A DNA stretch of 40,769 bases from contig JAIQFQ010000035.1 in assembly GCA_020073245.1 (NCBI GenBank), positions 1 through 40,769 on the forward strand. Reading direction: 5' to 3'. The DNA comes from Terriglobia bacterium. Lineage in GTDB: Bacteria; Acidobacteriota; Thermoanaerobaculia; Thermoanaerobaculales; Thermoanaerobaculaceae. Under the pieces are notes generated by a model. It had not been told where the DNA came from. It searched no databases and worked only from the letters and a program-made list of their open reading frames with translations. This document shows, one piece after another, positions 26,901 to 35,700 of this stretch; the stretch's first letter is position 1; each line of letters opens with the position of its first letter. Position numbers and translations under genes: made by a program.

Positions 26901-28430
26901 ACACTGCTCACGCTGATCGTCGTTCCGGTCGTCTACACGATCCTCGACGACTTCGCCGAGTGGCTGCACCGCCGCATGGCGGGTGCCAAATTCGAGGCCC
27001 ACGACGCCGCCAAGGCCGTCGCCACGATCCTCACCGTCGCCCTCGCCGGTGCTCTGCTTGCTCCCCCCGCGTTCGCACAAGCTCCACAGCCGACATCAAC
27101 CGCAACCGCCGCACCTTTCACAGAACTGCAGGTAGGTGGGGGAGACGAATCACGAACCACGGACCACGGACCACGCGTCCTGACTCTCGACCAGGCCCTG
27201 GCGATCGCCGCGGAGAAGAACTACGACATCAAGAAGGCGGAGGAGTACAGGCGCTGGCTCGAGGCGCGCTATGTCGAGGAGCGGGCGGCCGCGTTCCCGC
27301 ACCTCGGCCTCAACGCATCGGCGGGGCGGTACTACGACGCCAGCCAACAGGACTTCTTCAAGGAGATCCCCGCGGAGTTTCGGGCCCTCATCGCGTTCCA
27401 GCAGGACGTACGGACCGGACAGGTGACGTTGAACCAGGCGTTGTTCACCTGGGGCCAGGTGGGCGCGGCGATCCGCGGCGCCAAGTGGGCGCTCGCCACC
27501 GGCGACGACCAACTCCGCCGCTTTCAGCAGGCGGTCCGGCGCGACGTCACCGCGGCGTTCTACGACGTGCTGCTCGCCAAGGAGTTCGCCGCCATCACAT
27601 CGGAAACCGTCGAGCAGCGGCAGCGCCATCTCGACGAGACGCAGAAGCGGTACGCGCTCGGGACCGCGACCGACTACGACGTCCTCTCGGCGGAGGTCGC
27701 GCTGGCCAACGCCAGGCCGGACGCCATCAGCGCCGAGAACGCGGTGCGCTCGGCGCGCGAACGTCTCCGATTTCTGCTTGCCGAGCAGGACGAGGTGGAC
27801 GCCATAGGGGCGCTCGGGACCGAGTTGACGCCGCCACCGGCGTACGAGGACCTCCTCGCGGACGCAATCGCGCACCGGCCGGAGCTTGCGGCGAGCGACC
27901 ACACCCGAAGGGCTGAGCTCGAGCTTGTCAAGATCAACGGGGCGTACGACCGTCCGCGCGTCGACCTGCAGGGCGGATACGGCGTCAAGAACGTGGAGGT
28001 CTTCGACCAGAGCTCGCGCGGAAGGACCTGGAACCTGGGCGTGGTCTTCTCGTTTCCCTTCTTCGATGGGCTGAAGACCCGGGCCAAAGTTGCCCAGGCG
28101 AGGAGCGATGTCCGTACGACCGAACTGGCCGAGAGGCAGCTCCGCGACGGCATCGCGCTCGAGGTCCGCCTCGCGGTCGATCAGGCGCTCAAGTCCGCCG
28201 AGATCGTGCGGGCGCTCTCCAGCACTGTGGCCCAGGCGGAACGGCTCCTGACGATGGCGGAGAAGGGGTACGACTTCGGGGTCAAGACCAAGCTCGAGGT
28301 CGACGACGCCCTACTGAACCTCCGCGCTGCCCGCGGCAACCTCGCGAGCGCCCAACGCGACTACCGCGTCTCCCAGGTCAACCTGGCGTGGGTCGCCGGC
28401 ACCCTCGGCGAGACGCCCGCGGGCTCGTAG
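23910..28430 (+). CDS. RND efflux pump fused to a TolC-like outer-membrane factor
   Basis: A single 1506-residue frame. Residues 1-1030 are a complete AcrB/HAE1-type pump: first helix at 10-30, Asp400-Asp401 in LLIDDAIVVREN and Lys924 in GLVTKNAILLVDF form the proton relay, and the two porter domains are present. The usual pump end (VVPVVYTILDDFAEWLHRR) is followed by a signal-peptide-like segment at 1035-1056 (AVATILTVALAGALLAPPAF, then AQ). Residues 1080-1506 are a TolC-like factor with two paired helical repeats (LTLDQALAIAAEKNYDIKKA; VTLNQALFTWGQVGAA; FSFPFFDGLKTRAKVAQARS). In related operons these are separate genes. The fused product probably needs cleavage after AFA to release the channel. 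An internal ATG at 26976 lacks a ribosome site. Confidence 0.93.
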   Translation: MFLSNLSIKRPVFATVMMLALVTLGLFSWRRLSIDMMPDVEIPVLSILTEFPGASPETVEREVTKRIEEAVNPISGVKHVQSISREGLSSVIVEFNLEVKINDVSQEARAKINAIRKELPEGMKEPVIQKFDFNAMPVVSLAVRSNLLNPRDLTTLADRKIKRRLESIAGVAKAKLIGSSTREVAVNLDPVRLQALGMGVDEVIAGLASENVNTPLGRLDRGNTEMPLRVSGKPKDASGYPAMVIARRGTQPITLGDIATVVDTVEEQRSLALINGEPAVALDITKQTKANTVEVVDAVKRAVAELRLEIPPGTEIQVVRDTSGFIRESVADVQTTLVLGGLLTILIVFCFLNSWRSTVITGLTLPISVISAFIVMYFLNMTLNTLTLMALSLAIGLLIDDAIVVRENIVRHLEHGQDHLTAAREGTTEIGLAVLSTSMSIIAVFIPVAFMKGIIGRFFFQFGITVAFAVLVSLFVSFTLDPMLSSRWYDPDIERKGSRNVLQRGLDRFNAWFERTADAYKRVIGWALDHRATVLGLATVAFATGLAVFAVLQTEFMTPYDQGEFMIKFKSAPGASIAETRGRLNDVLKALGEYDQVNYTYASIGAGDSDTVRDATVFVKLKSTRGHSVKVKKFVPIVRARLERIPGIVLSVQEEPDAFQKPLMVGVRGDDIPTLKRYASELKSRLYTVPGIVDIEASMEQDLPEYRLIVNRERAAASSLGTGAVANTLGVLVGGQAVSTYEDDAGEAVNVRLRLPAALRQDVTQVGDLRISVSEPTGTSLVPLADLVSFTRATSPAEINRRDLARQVVVDANLDNLPLGTAGEKAMKAAEQLKLAPGYKLVMQGDTEMMVESFTYLAEALLLAVIFVYLILAAQFESFIDPLAIMLSLPLSIVGMAGMLFITGDTVSIMSLIGLIMLMGLVTKNAILLVDFTKVLRRRGMDRRTALITAGRTRLRPIMMTTSAMIFGMLPLFFALGKGAEFRAPMARAVVGGLITSTLLTLIVVPVVYTILDDFAEWLHRRMAGAKFEAHDAAKAVATILTVALAGALLAPPAFAQAPQPTSTATAAPFTELQVGGGDESRTTDHGPRVLTLDQALAIAAEKNYDIKKAEEYRRWLEARYVEERAAAFPHLGLNASAGRYYDASQQDFFKEIPAEFRALIAFQQDVRTGQVTLNQALFTWGQVGAAIRGAKWALATGDDQLRRFQQAVRRDVTAAFYDVLLAKEFAAITSETVEQRQRHLDETQKRYALGTATDYDVLSAEVALANARPDAISAENAVRSARERLRFLLAEQDEVDAIGALGTELTPPPAYEDLLADAIAHRPELAASDHTRRAELELVKINGAYDRPRVDLQGGYGVKNVEVFDQSSRGRTWNLGVVFSFPFFDGLKTRAKVAQARSDVRTTELAERQLRDGIALEVRLAVDQALKSAEIVRALSSTVAQAERLLTMAEKGYDFGVKTKLEVDDALLNLRAARGNLASAQRDYRVSQVNLAWVAGTLGETPAGS
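27151..27178 (+). repeat. heptad tandem repeat in the pump-TolC linker
   Basis: Four 7-base units: CACGAAC, CACGGAC, CACGGAC, CACGCGT. They are translated as part of the linker (around SRTTDHGPRV) between the signal-like segment and the TolC domain. The run looks like short repeat DNA rather than protein-driven sequence. Confidence 0.6.
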
Positions 28431-28484
28431 ACGCGCCGAGAGCCATCACCGGAAGTTCAGGATCAGAACGAGTTTCAGAATGCG

Positions 28485-28513
28485 TTGACTCGTCTCGTGT
28501 TCCTCCCTAGGAT
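28485..28513 (+). promoter_or_regulatory. promoter of the kinase-TPR gene
   Basis: TTGACT (28485-28490), 17-base spacer, TAGGAT (28508-28513). The start of transcription would be near 28520, downstream of GTG 28516, which favours GTG 28537 as the translation start. Confidence 0.55.
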
Positions 28514-28536
28514 GGGTGAGCCACCCGGGGGGGAGC

Positions 28537-30909
28537 GTGATCGGTCAGCGGCTCGGGCACTACCGTCTTGTCGCGGAGCTTGGCGCGGGCGGCATGGGCG
28601 TTGTTTACCGGGCCCACGACGAGCACCTCGACCGCGAGGTGGCGATCAAGGTGCTCCCGCCGGACGCGTTCTCGGAGGAGTCGGCGCGCAAGCGGTTCCG
28701 GAAGGAAGCCCTGGCCCTCGCGAAGCTTTCCGACGCCCACATCGCTCATGTTCACGACTTCGCCACCGATGACGGTGTGGACTTCCTGGTCATGGAGCTG
28801 GTGCCGGGGCGGTCGCTGGCGCAGACGCTCACCGGCGGGGCGTTGCCCGAGCGCGATGTGCTCCGGTTGGGGGTGCAGCTCGCCTCGGCGTTGGAGGAGG
28901 CGCACGTTCACGGGATCGTGCATCGCGACCTCAAGCCCGGCAACTTGATGCTGACGCCGAAGGGCGAGCTCAAGGTGCTCGACTTCGGCCTCGCCAAGTT
29001 GCTGCACGAACCGACCGCCGACGGGGCCACCCTGTCGGCGACGGATGCCGGAGCGGTCGCGGGGACTCTGCCGTACATGGCGCCGGAGCAGCTGCGGGCG
29101 CAGGCGGTTGATGCGCGGACGGACATCTGGGCGGCGGGTGTCGTGCTCTACGAGACTGCGGCGGGGCGAAAGCCGTTCTCCGAGCAGGTGCTGGCAAGCC
29201 TGACCGACGCGATCCTGAATCGGGCGCCGACACCACCCACGGCGGTGGACCCGAAGATCTCTGCAGGGTTCGAGCGGCTCGTGTTGAAGTGCCTGGAGAA
29301 AGACCCCGGCCGGCGCTTCCAGTCGGCGACGGAGCTCGCGGACGACCTCGAGCGGCTACTGACGCCGGGGACCCCCACGACCGCTGAGACGGCAACGCGG
29401 CGGGTGATCCCGAAATCGTGGCTGGCAGCAGCGGCTGCGGTGGTCATGGTGGTGGCCTGCGGGGTCGTCGCGCTGAGACACTGGCGGGGCCGGGGGCCGG
29501 TCCCGGCAGGGATGCCGATCGCGTCGCTGGCTGTGCTGCCGCTTACGAACATGACCGGGGACGCGGGGCAGGAGTACTTCTCCGACGGCATGACGGAGGC
29601 GCTCATCACGGAGCTCTCGAAGATCCGATCGCTCAAGGTGACGTCGCGTACCTCGGCGATGCGGTTCAAGAAGAGCGACAAGGCTCTGCCGGAGATCGCG
29701 AAGCAGCTCGGCGTCGAGGGGATCGTCGAGGGCTCGGTGACGCGCTCGGGCGGCCGGGTGCGGGTAACGGCGCAGCTGATCCAGGCGGCGAGCGACCAGC
29801 ACCTCTGGGCGGACACCTTCGACCGCCAGGAGGCCGACGTGCTCGCCCTTCAGAGCGATGTGGCGCGCGCGATCGCCTCGCAGGTGCGCGCGGCCGTCAC
29901 TCCTGACGAGGAGCGGCGACTGGGCGTGACGCGCAAGGTGAACCCTGAGGCGTACGACCTGATGTTGCAGGGGTTCCAGTTGCTCAGAAGCGGAGGAGGT
30001 CCGGACGCCCTCCACCGGGCGATCGAGCTGTTCGAGCGGGCCGTCGCCGTGGACCCCAGCTCCGCGCAGGCACACGCCGGGCTGGCCAGCGCGCTGCAGA
30101 TGTTCGCGGGGTACGGGTTCGGGCCGTACTGGGACGTGTATCCGAGGATCCGCAAGGAGGTGGACTCGGCACTCGCGCTCGACCCCTCCAACGCGTGGGC
30201 GGAAATGGCACGCGGCGATCTCCTGTGGGCGGAAAAGGACTCGCAAGGCGCTCTCGCGGCCTATCGCCGCGCGGCGGAGCTGGCGCCCGGCGACGCTGTG
30301 ATTCTGACGAACTACGCGGGCGCGCTATCCAGGATCGAGCCCGGCCCTGAGGCGGAGCGGCTGTTCCGCAAGGGCATCGAGATTGACCCGCTCGCGCAGC
30401 TCCCGCGCTGCAACTACAAGGATTTCCTCTACGGCAAGCGGCGCTACGACGAGGCCGAGGCTCAGGCCCACAAGATCCTGGACCTCGACCCCGACTGGTT
30501 CTGGGCATGGGACCAGCTTTGGCGGATCCATCTGCGTCAGGGGAAGCTCGAGGAAGCGGAGGAGGAGTCCCGCCGGGCGTGGGCGGTCGCGTTCGGAGAA
30601 ACGTTCAGGCAACCTCGAGGTCTCTCCTGGGAGGCGTACGACCGCTCGCTCGACAACTTCCTCGAGAGCGAGGCCCGTACCTGGGTCCCGGGTTTCCTTG
30701 CCGCCGACTACGCCCGCCGCGGCGAGAAGCAGAAAGCGCTCGGTTACCTGGAGAAGGCAGCCGCGGGCAACAGTACGTTCATGTGGCTCCTGGACTGGCC
30801 GGAGTTCGATTCGATTCGCGAGGATCCCCGCTTCCGGCGGATCGTGGTGGACCGCAGGCTACCCGTAGCCGGGCTCTGCCGCATCCCGGCCGGGGAGGGG
30901 AAAAGCTGA
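28537..30909 (+). CDS. membrane serine/threonine protein kinase with TPR repeats
   Basis: About 790 residues. Kinase domain 7-275: GAGGMGVVYRA (ATP loop), Lys in REVAIKVLPP, HRDLKPGNLM (catalytic Asp), DFGLAK and GTLPYMAPEQL. One membrane helix near 300-320 (SWLAAAAAVVMVVACGVVAL). Then a domain of about 140 residues (SLAVLPLTNMTGDAGQEYFS, EGIVEGSVTRSGGRVRVTAQ) of the FlgO-like kind, and TPR repeats to the end. This order is common in Acidobacteriota signalling kinases. Start GTG 28537 (MIGQRLGHYRLV) fits the family start and the promoter; GTG 28516 in frame would add 7 residues. Substrate unknown; it probably senses outside signals through the exported half. Confidence 0.93.
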   Translation: MIGQRLGHYRLVAELGAGGMGVVYRAHDEHLDREVAIKVLPPDAFSEESARKRFRKEALALAKLSDAHIAHVHDFATDDGVDFLVMELVPGRSLAQTLTGGALPERDVLRLGVQLASALEEAHVHGIVHRDLKPGNLMLTPKGELKVLDFGLAKLLHEPTADGATLSATDAGAVAGTLPYMAPEQLRAQAVDARTDIWAAGVVLYETAAGRKPFSEQVLASLTDAILNRAPTPPTAVDPKISAGFERLVLKCLEKDPGRRFQSATELADDLERLLTPGTPTTAETATRRVIPKSWLAAAAAVVMVVACGVVALRHWRGRGPVPAGMPIASLAVLPLTNMTGDAGQEYFSDGMTEALITELSKIRSLKVTSRTSAMRFKKSDKALPEIAKQLGVEGIVEGSVTRSGGRVRVTAQLIQAASDQHLWADTFDRQEADVLALQSDVARAIASQVRAAVTPDEERRLGVTRKVNPEAYDLMLQGFQLLRSGGGPDALHRAIELFERAVAVDPSSAQAHAGLASALQMFAGYGFGPYWDVYPRIRKEVDSALALDPSNAWAEMARGDLLWAEKDSQGALAAYRRAAELAPGDAVILTNYAGALSRIEPGPEAERLFRKGIEIDPLAQLPRCNYKDFLYGKRRYDEAEAQAHKILDLDPDWFWAWDQLWRIHLRQGKLEEAEEESRRAWAVAFGETFRQPRGLSWEAYDRSLDNFLESEARTWVPGFLAADYARRGEKQKALGYLEKAAAGNSTFMWLLDWPEFDSIREDPRFRRIVVDRRLPVAGLCRIPAGEGKS

Positions 30910-30919
30910 CTCGGCTCGG

Positions 30920-31165
30920 CTAGCGCCGCTTGGCAGCCGGTGCCGGAAAGAGGCCGGCGCTCGGGCGGCGCGGCTCCCACGGGGAGATCCACTTCGAGCG
31001 CGGGTCGCGGTCCTCGGCGGCGGTGATCTCCCGCTCCTCGGCGGGCGCCCACGGCTCGGCCTTCTTTCGGGTGGTGGCATCGATCGCATCGAGCTCGCGG
31101 TGGGCGATCTCCCGGATGTCCTTGCGCAGCGTCTGCGCCGCGAAGTCCTCGGTTATGGCTAAAGC
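30920..31165 (-). pseudogene. 3' remnant of an unknown gene
   Basis: The minus-strand frame ending at 30920 reads like real protein for about 80 residues (ITEDFAAQTLRKDIREIAHR, then KWISPWEPRRPSAGLFP), helical then proline-rich, with high GC at third positions. Upstream of about 31165 the frame turns into low-complexity, shadow-like sequence, so only a C-terminal tail remains. It abuts the end of the transglutaminase gene. The parent protein is not recognised. A short intact gene cannot be excluded. Confidence 0.35.
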
Positions 31166-31217
31166 CGGGCGATCTCCAATGGCTAAGCACGCCAAAGGTC
31201 GATCGGTGTGCGGGAGG

Positions 31218-32654
31218 TCACGTTCTTGAGGGCCACTGCTTGTAGATCCAACTGATGTGCTCGATGGCCGCCTGGCGACGAGCATCGAATTGCTTTGAAT
31301 ACACTGCCTTGTCCGTATAGAGCTTGTGGCCTGGCTTGGCCGCTGGCCCATCGACCGCGACGGCGTCGTGGTCGGGCAGGCAGCGCCTCCTGGCAAAGTC
31401 TTCCGTGTCCCGTGTGAGCTCGTCGGGGAAAGGAACGTACCAGCGCAGCCACTGCCCGCTGATGAGCCTTCCTTCCCAGAGAGCGGCTGCCTGGTTGGGC
31501 GTGCTGCCGAAGGCGCAGCCCGGAAGCTCACCAAGCGGGTTGAAGTCGTACTCGAGCGGTCTCGCGTACCTCGGGTGCAGGCGGTCGAGGAGCGGTTCGA
31601 AAGAGTGGTCGTCCCGCCATTGCGTGAACTCGCCGTAGAACGTGTGGGCGTAGAAGTCGCCGACGGCGTGGACGGCTCGGGCGAAGTCGACGAGTTCTCC
31701 ACATGCGAGTCGGCTCTGTACCCTGGCCCACGCGCCGTCGATGTAGGCCGTGTCGAAGTGATCGAACGGGTGGTACCCGATCACATTTGCGTCCGCGGCG
31801 AGGCTCATCGCCTTGACCTCGAGCCTTTGCAGCCAAGGCATGTCCTTCAGAGCCTCGTCGAAGATCTCATTGTGCACCCCAGCGGCGAACGTGGGATCGA
31901 AACGGTCCCAGAAGTGGCGGCGGCCTGCCACGTAATCTGTGAAGGTGCCCGCGGCGGACTCCTTGGTTCGCACGTTCCACAGGTGGTGCCGGTTGAAGAC
32001 GAAGTGGGGGACGTACTCCAAGTCAGCAGCCTGTCCGGCTCGCAAGGACTCCACGTTCCTGCTGGCGAGGTCTTGCCAAAGCTGCTCGTTCGGCAAAGCA
32101 ACCGGTTCGAGGATCTGCCACGCACCTCCCTCCGTGTAGTACATCACCCACGCGTGGTCGTGGTGTTTGCGCCGTTCGCCGGAAAGCGTGTGATCCACGA
32201 GCACGCCGAGAGCGACGCGGATGCAGTAGGGGCTGATGCCGCTCGCCTCCAGCATTGCGGCAAGGAGGAACGCAAGGTCCTCGCAGTCGCCCCCGCCGTT
32301 GGCGAGCGTCTCATCGGGGAACAGCCACTCGCGAGCTGCCCGCCCACGTCTCAGATGCGCCAGCCCACCGACGTACTCCGCGATCCTTCGTGCGCGGAGG
32401 TCGAACCCGCCGCGGGTTCGTGAGCGGAACAGGACTTTCTCGTCGGTCGGTAGCTTGCTGGCGAGCTCTCGGAGTCGATTGCGCACCACGGCATTCGTCT
32501 CCGTGGAGAGAAACTCGCGGATGTCGATCTCATAGCGGTTCTTGCGGCTTCCAGGGACCTTCCGTGAGGCAGGGATGATCGGTTCCTGAACGATCTCATC
32601 CCCGGCCCAATGCCAGCACTGGTATGGTCGAACCGCACTCGCTTGCATGCACAT
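31218..32654 (-). CDS. transglutaminase-like protein with HET-C-like C-terminal domain
   Basis: A 478-residue protein of two parts. At about 85-190 is a transglutaminase/papain-like core: Cys124 in NGGGDCEDLAFLLAAML, His168 in HHDHAWVMYY and an acid (Glu183 in WQILEPV). At about 290-345, HAVGDFYAHTFYGEF (329-343) resembles the metal-binding helix of HET-C/zinc phospholipase-like proteins, with nearby His295/299 in GYHPFDHFDTAYIDG. No signal peptide is evident. It could be a peptidase or crosslinking enzyme combined with a metal-dependent lipase-like module; this is inference. ATG 32654 has GGGGAG 5 bases upstream. It is the last gene of a minus-strand run with the patatin and envelope protein genes, 141 bases after the patatin. 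Confidence 0.65.
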   Translation of the reverse strand: MCMQASAVRPYQCWHWAGDEIVQEPIIPASRKVPGSRKNRYEIDIREFLSTETNAVVRNRLRELASKLPTDEKVLFRSRTRGGFDLRARRIAEYVGGLAHLRRGRAAREWLFPDETLANGGGDCEDLAFLLAAMLEASGISPYCIRVALGVLVDHTLSGERRKHHDHAWVMYYTEGGAWQILEPVALPNEQLWQDLASRNVESLRAGQAADLEYVPHFVFNRHHLWNVRTKESAAGTFTDYVAGRRHFWDRFDPTFAAGVHNEIFDEALKDMPWLQRLEVKAMSLAADANVIGYHPFDHFDTAYIDGAWARVQSRLACGELVDFARAVHAVGDFYAHTFYGEFTQWRDDHSFEPLLDRLHPRYARPLEYDFNPLGELPGCAFGSTPNQAAALWEGRLISGQWLRWYVPFPDELTRDTEDFARRRCLPDHDAVAVDGPAAKPGHKLYTDKAVYSKQFDARRQAAIEHISWIYKQWPSRT

Positions 32655-32795
32655 CGCAACTCCCCTTCCTGGCCGAAGCCATTCCTGCGCCGGAAAGAAG
32701 ACAGCACGCCTTCCGTCATGCTGCCGGCATCCCCGCCATCGGACCAATCACCGAACCCAAATCCACTCTCTGTAGGTCGAGGCGAATCGCCTGTT

Positions 32796-35700
32796 CTATC
32801 CGGATTGGATCCCACGCCATCTGGCGAACTGGGCGAAGAACTCTGCGCTGGATTGACCGAGGACTTGATCGGCGATGTGCTCACCGAGCCTGCGATAGCT
32901 TTCCCACTGTGCCTCGTCGAAGAACTGGTCGGCGGTACCCTCCTGCGGAAACGACGGATGGCCTCTCGCGTAAGCAAGAAGGTCGAGTGACTCGTCGCCG
33001 GTCAACGTGGGCTTGAGGAACAGGATTGTAGATGCCCGCCCAGGTGGATCCGCCGCATCGCCGCGGTACGACACACGCGCCACGGTCGCGTGGCAGCGAC
33101 TCATTGGCACGCCGGTCGGCCCCCGTTCCCGAGCTCGCCTCAGGCTGTCCAATGAGCCGATCATCTTCCGATGCGCGCCCGTGGACTCGGGCAGGAAGGC
33201 CATCTCGGCGTCGAAATCGGTTCGGACCTTGCGGACGAGGTTGGCGAGATCACCGAACTCATACTCCGAGTCCGCCCCACAGTCGCAGCACACGATCATC
33301 GGGATGCGGCGGCGGATCAACTCGTAGCAACCGGTATTTTCGAAGTGGCCCCCATCGGATAGGTACCAGTGTTGCCGAGCAGGGCCGTGGAAACGGGCCA
33401 ACAGCTCGTCGACTAGATAACTCTGGACCGGGAACATACGAGCCAGGATTCGCCCGGTTGCCCCTCCGGGATTACCGCGGTAGGCGCTGGCTTCCCTATC
33501 GCCCGGTGCGATCTGGCTGTCCCACCAATAGCCGAGTCGCACACCTGTCAGTCCGAGCAACAGGCTGAAGCCAATACTCGTCCGAGACCCCAAACCCGTC
33601 GTGAATGCAGCACCCGAGATGCCAAGCCAAGAGCTGACTGGCAGATCCTCGACTGAATGAAGTCGCTCCCTGCCCGCTAGCAGGTGAAAGACCCTCTCGT
33701 CGAAGTTGACAGCCTCGACCTTTCGCGCGGTCGAGACCGGTTGCGACTCCGCCGAGTCCGACCGGTGAGTTCCTTCCTTCTCGCCACCGTAGCCAGGCGC
33801 TGCTCCCCCGAAGATCCGTTGAACCCATTCGACCAGTCCGCTCGAGCGCTCACGAACCTCGGTCAGGAGCTTCTTCCATGTCGGCACTGGCAGCGCGCTA
33901 TCCTTCCAGACGGCGTGGTAGCGCGTCCCCACGCTGAGACCACACGGTCCGATGGCCAGCGGCATGCCCTTCCGGTCGCGCTCCTCAATATTGGATTTTC
34001 CGGCCACGGTTTCGTTGAGGGTCGTGTTGACGATGTGGAGGGAGCCCCCCATGCGATGCGGGGAGTACTCGATGAGTGACGCGTCATCATCCGCCATCAC
34101 ATCGGTGACCCGCAGGCCCTTACCCCACCACCTTTTCGGATTCGTCGCTCCGAGATAGGCTCGGGCGAGCCGTTGTGAGTAGAGCGCGTGGTGGGAGGAG
34201 AGGTTGATGAAGCCGAGCGTGCGGCCGAAGATGAACGATGCTAGAAGCGCCAGCACGAACGCAACCACAGCGGAACCAGGCGACATTGGTTTGGCAGAGG
34301 GCGACGGATCCGCCTTTACTCGATTCACGACGATATGGTGATCTGAGCTCAGTGACAGTCGGTCCTGCGGCTCGAAGTGAGACGCGAGGACGCCGCCTGG
34401 ATTGCTAGCCGGAATCTGCCAGTTCCAGAGGAACCCATGAGCGACCGCTGCGGCAGCGACGAGATATGCGCCAAGAAGGGCGCCGGCTAACGCCGTAGCC
34501 ACGATGTCCCAACGGAGCCGAATACGGTCCCCATCCTTGAGCTTTCCCACGAGAACACTGGTGATCTTCTTCGCGTAAGCGACCAATGCCAGCAATACGC
34601 CAAGTGGCGCGAATAGCGTGGGGTGACGGAAGACCAGGCCCGGGACCGCGATCACGGTCGCGTATAGCGTCTGTCCCAGTGAGTCAATGAGCGCGAAGAG
34701 GCCTAGGCCCACGGCGGTGCCGACTGCGGTCGCGAGACACGAAGACATGAGCCTGCGCAGTTTTCGCTGACGCGCGAGCGGCTCGAGTGCCCGGCAATTC
34801 CAGGAGAACCCTGCATACCAGATCAGCGCGGCGACAAGAACAAACGTGACAAAAGCCAGTACGTCTTGGCCATGGACCGAGCCGGCGGGAAACCTGGTTC
34901 TTAGGGCAGGCCAAGCCTGGAGACCGACGAGACACATCGTGGTCATGGCCGCCGCACTGTGCCAGGGCTTGATCGTTCGTCCAGGCTCACCTTGAGCCAG
35001 CCAGTAGGTGGCTCCGAGGGGGACCACGAAGACCAGGGACACGAGCAGCGCGAGATCGACTGTTGGGCTCCACCAGATCCAACTGGTGTCGCCGATCGTG
35101 TGCTCGCTGGGCAGCAACCGGATGGGCCAAGCGGCGAAGGCCCTGATGAAGTCGGGCAGTCGCTGCCCCAGGCTGACCAGAGCCGCGTGCGCAGACCCAA
35201 GCGCCTGATGCCAGGGCCCTGCGCAGGCGGCGCGCACGGCGTTCACCAGGAGGAACACAGCCAGAACTGCTGTGAATATGACGACATGGACTGCGACGAG
35301 GTTTCGCAAGTAGGCGGTCCCCGCAACCAGCATGTCCCCCCCACCGTTCGGCGAGAGGTACCTTCCGTTTTCTCTGAGCCAGTTGACCGGTTCTGACTTG
35401 GCGTCAGCGAGCTCCTCCTCGACGATCCGACTTGCGGGCACGTCTCTGAGCACGGAAAGCATCCACACCCATGAGCGACTGAAGAACCGGCCGAGGAATC
35501 CGCCAAAGTAACCGCCACCGGAGACTGTCGAAAGGAAGTCGATGTTCCGGATCAGGCCCCTTCTTGCAAGCGACTGAAAGACCCCGAGACAAAACGTCGC
35601 GCTTCGAATTCCTCCACCGGAAAGTGCAAAGCCGACGCTGTCGGTCGGCAGGTGGCCGTCCTTGGACCTCTCTTCTGGACCACCCGCCTTGTCCCGACGC

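Noticed and set aside
27151..27178. CRISPR or mobile-element repeat
   Set aside because: Units are 7 bases, adjacent and only four in number, with no spacers.
26976..28430. Separate tolC-like gene starting at the internal ATG 26976
   Set aside because: No ribosome site and an acidic stretch before the hydrophobic core; the frame is continuous with the pump, so one fused gene is the simpler reading.
31166..31702. Extension of the left remnant as a full 260-codon gene
   Set aside because: Upstream of about 31165 the frame is Ser/Thr/Pro-rich complement of the transglutaminase gene region and not protein-like.
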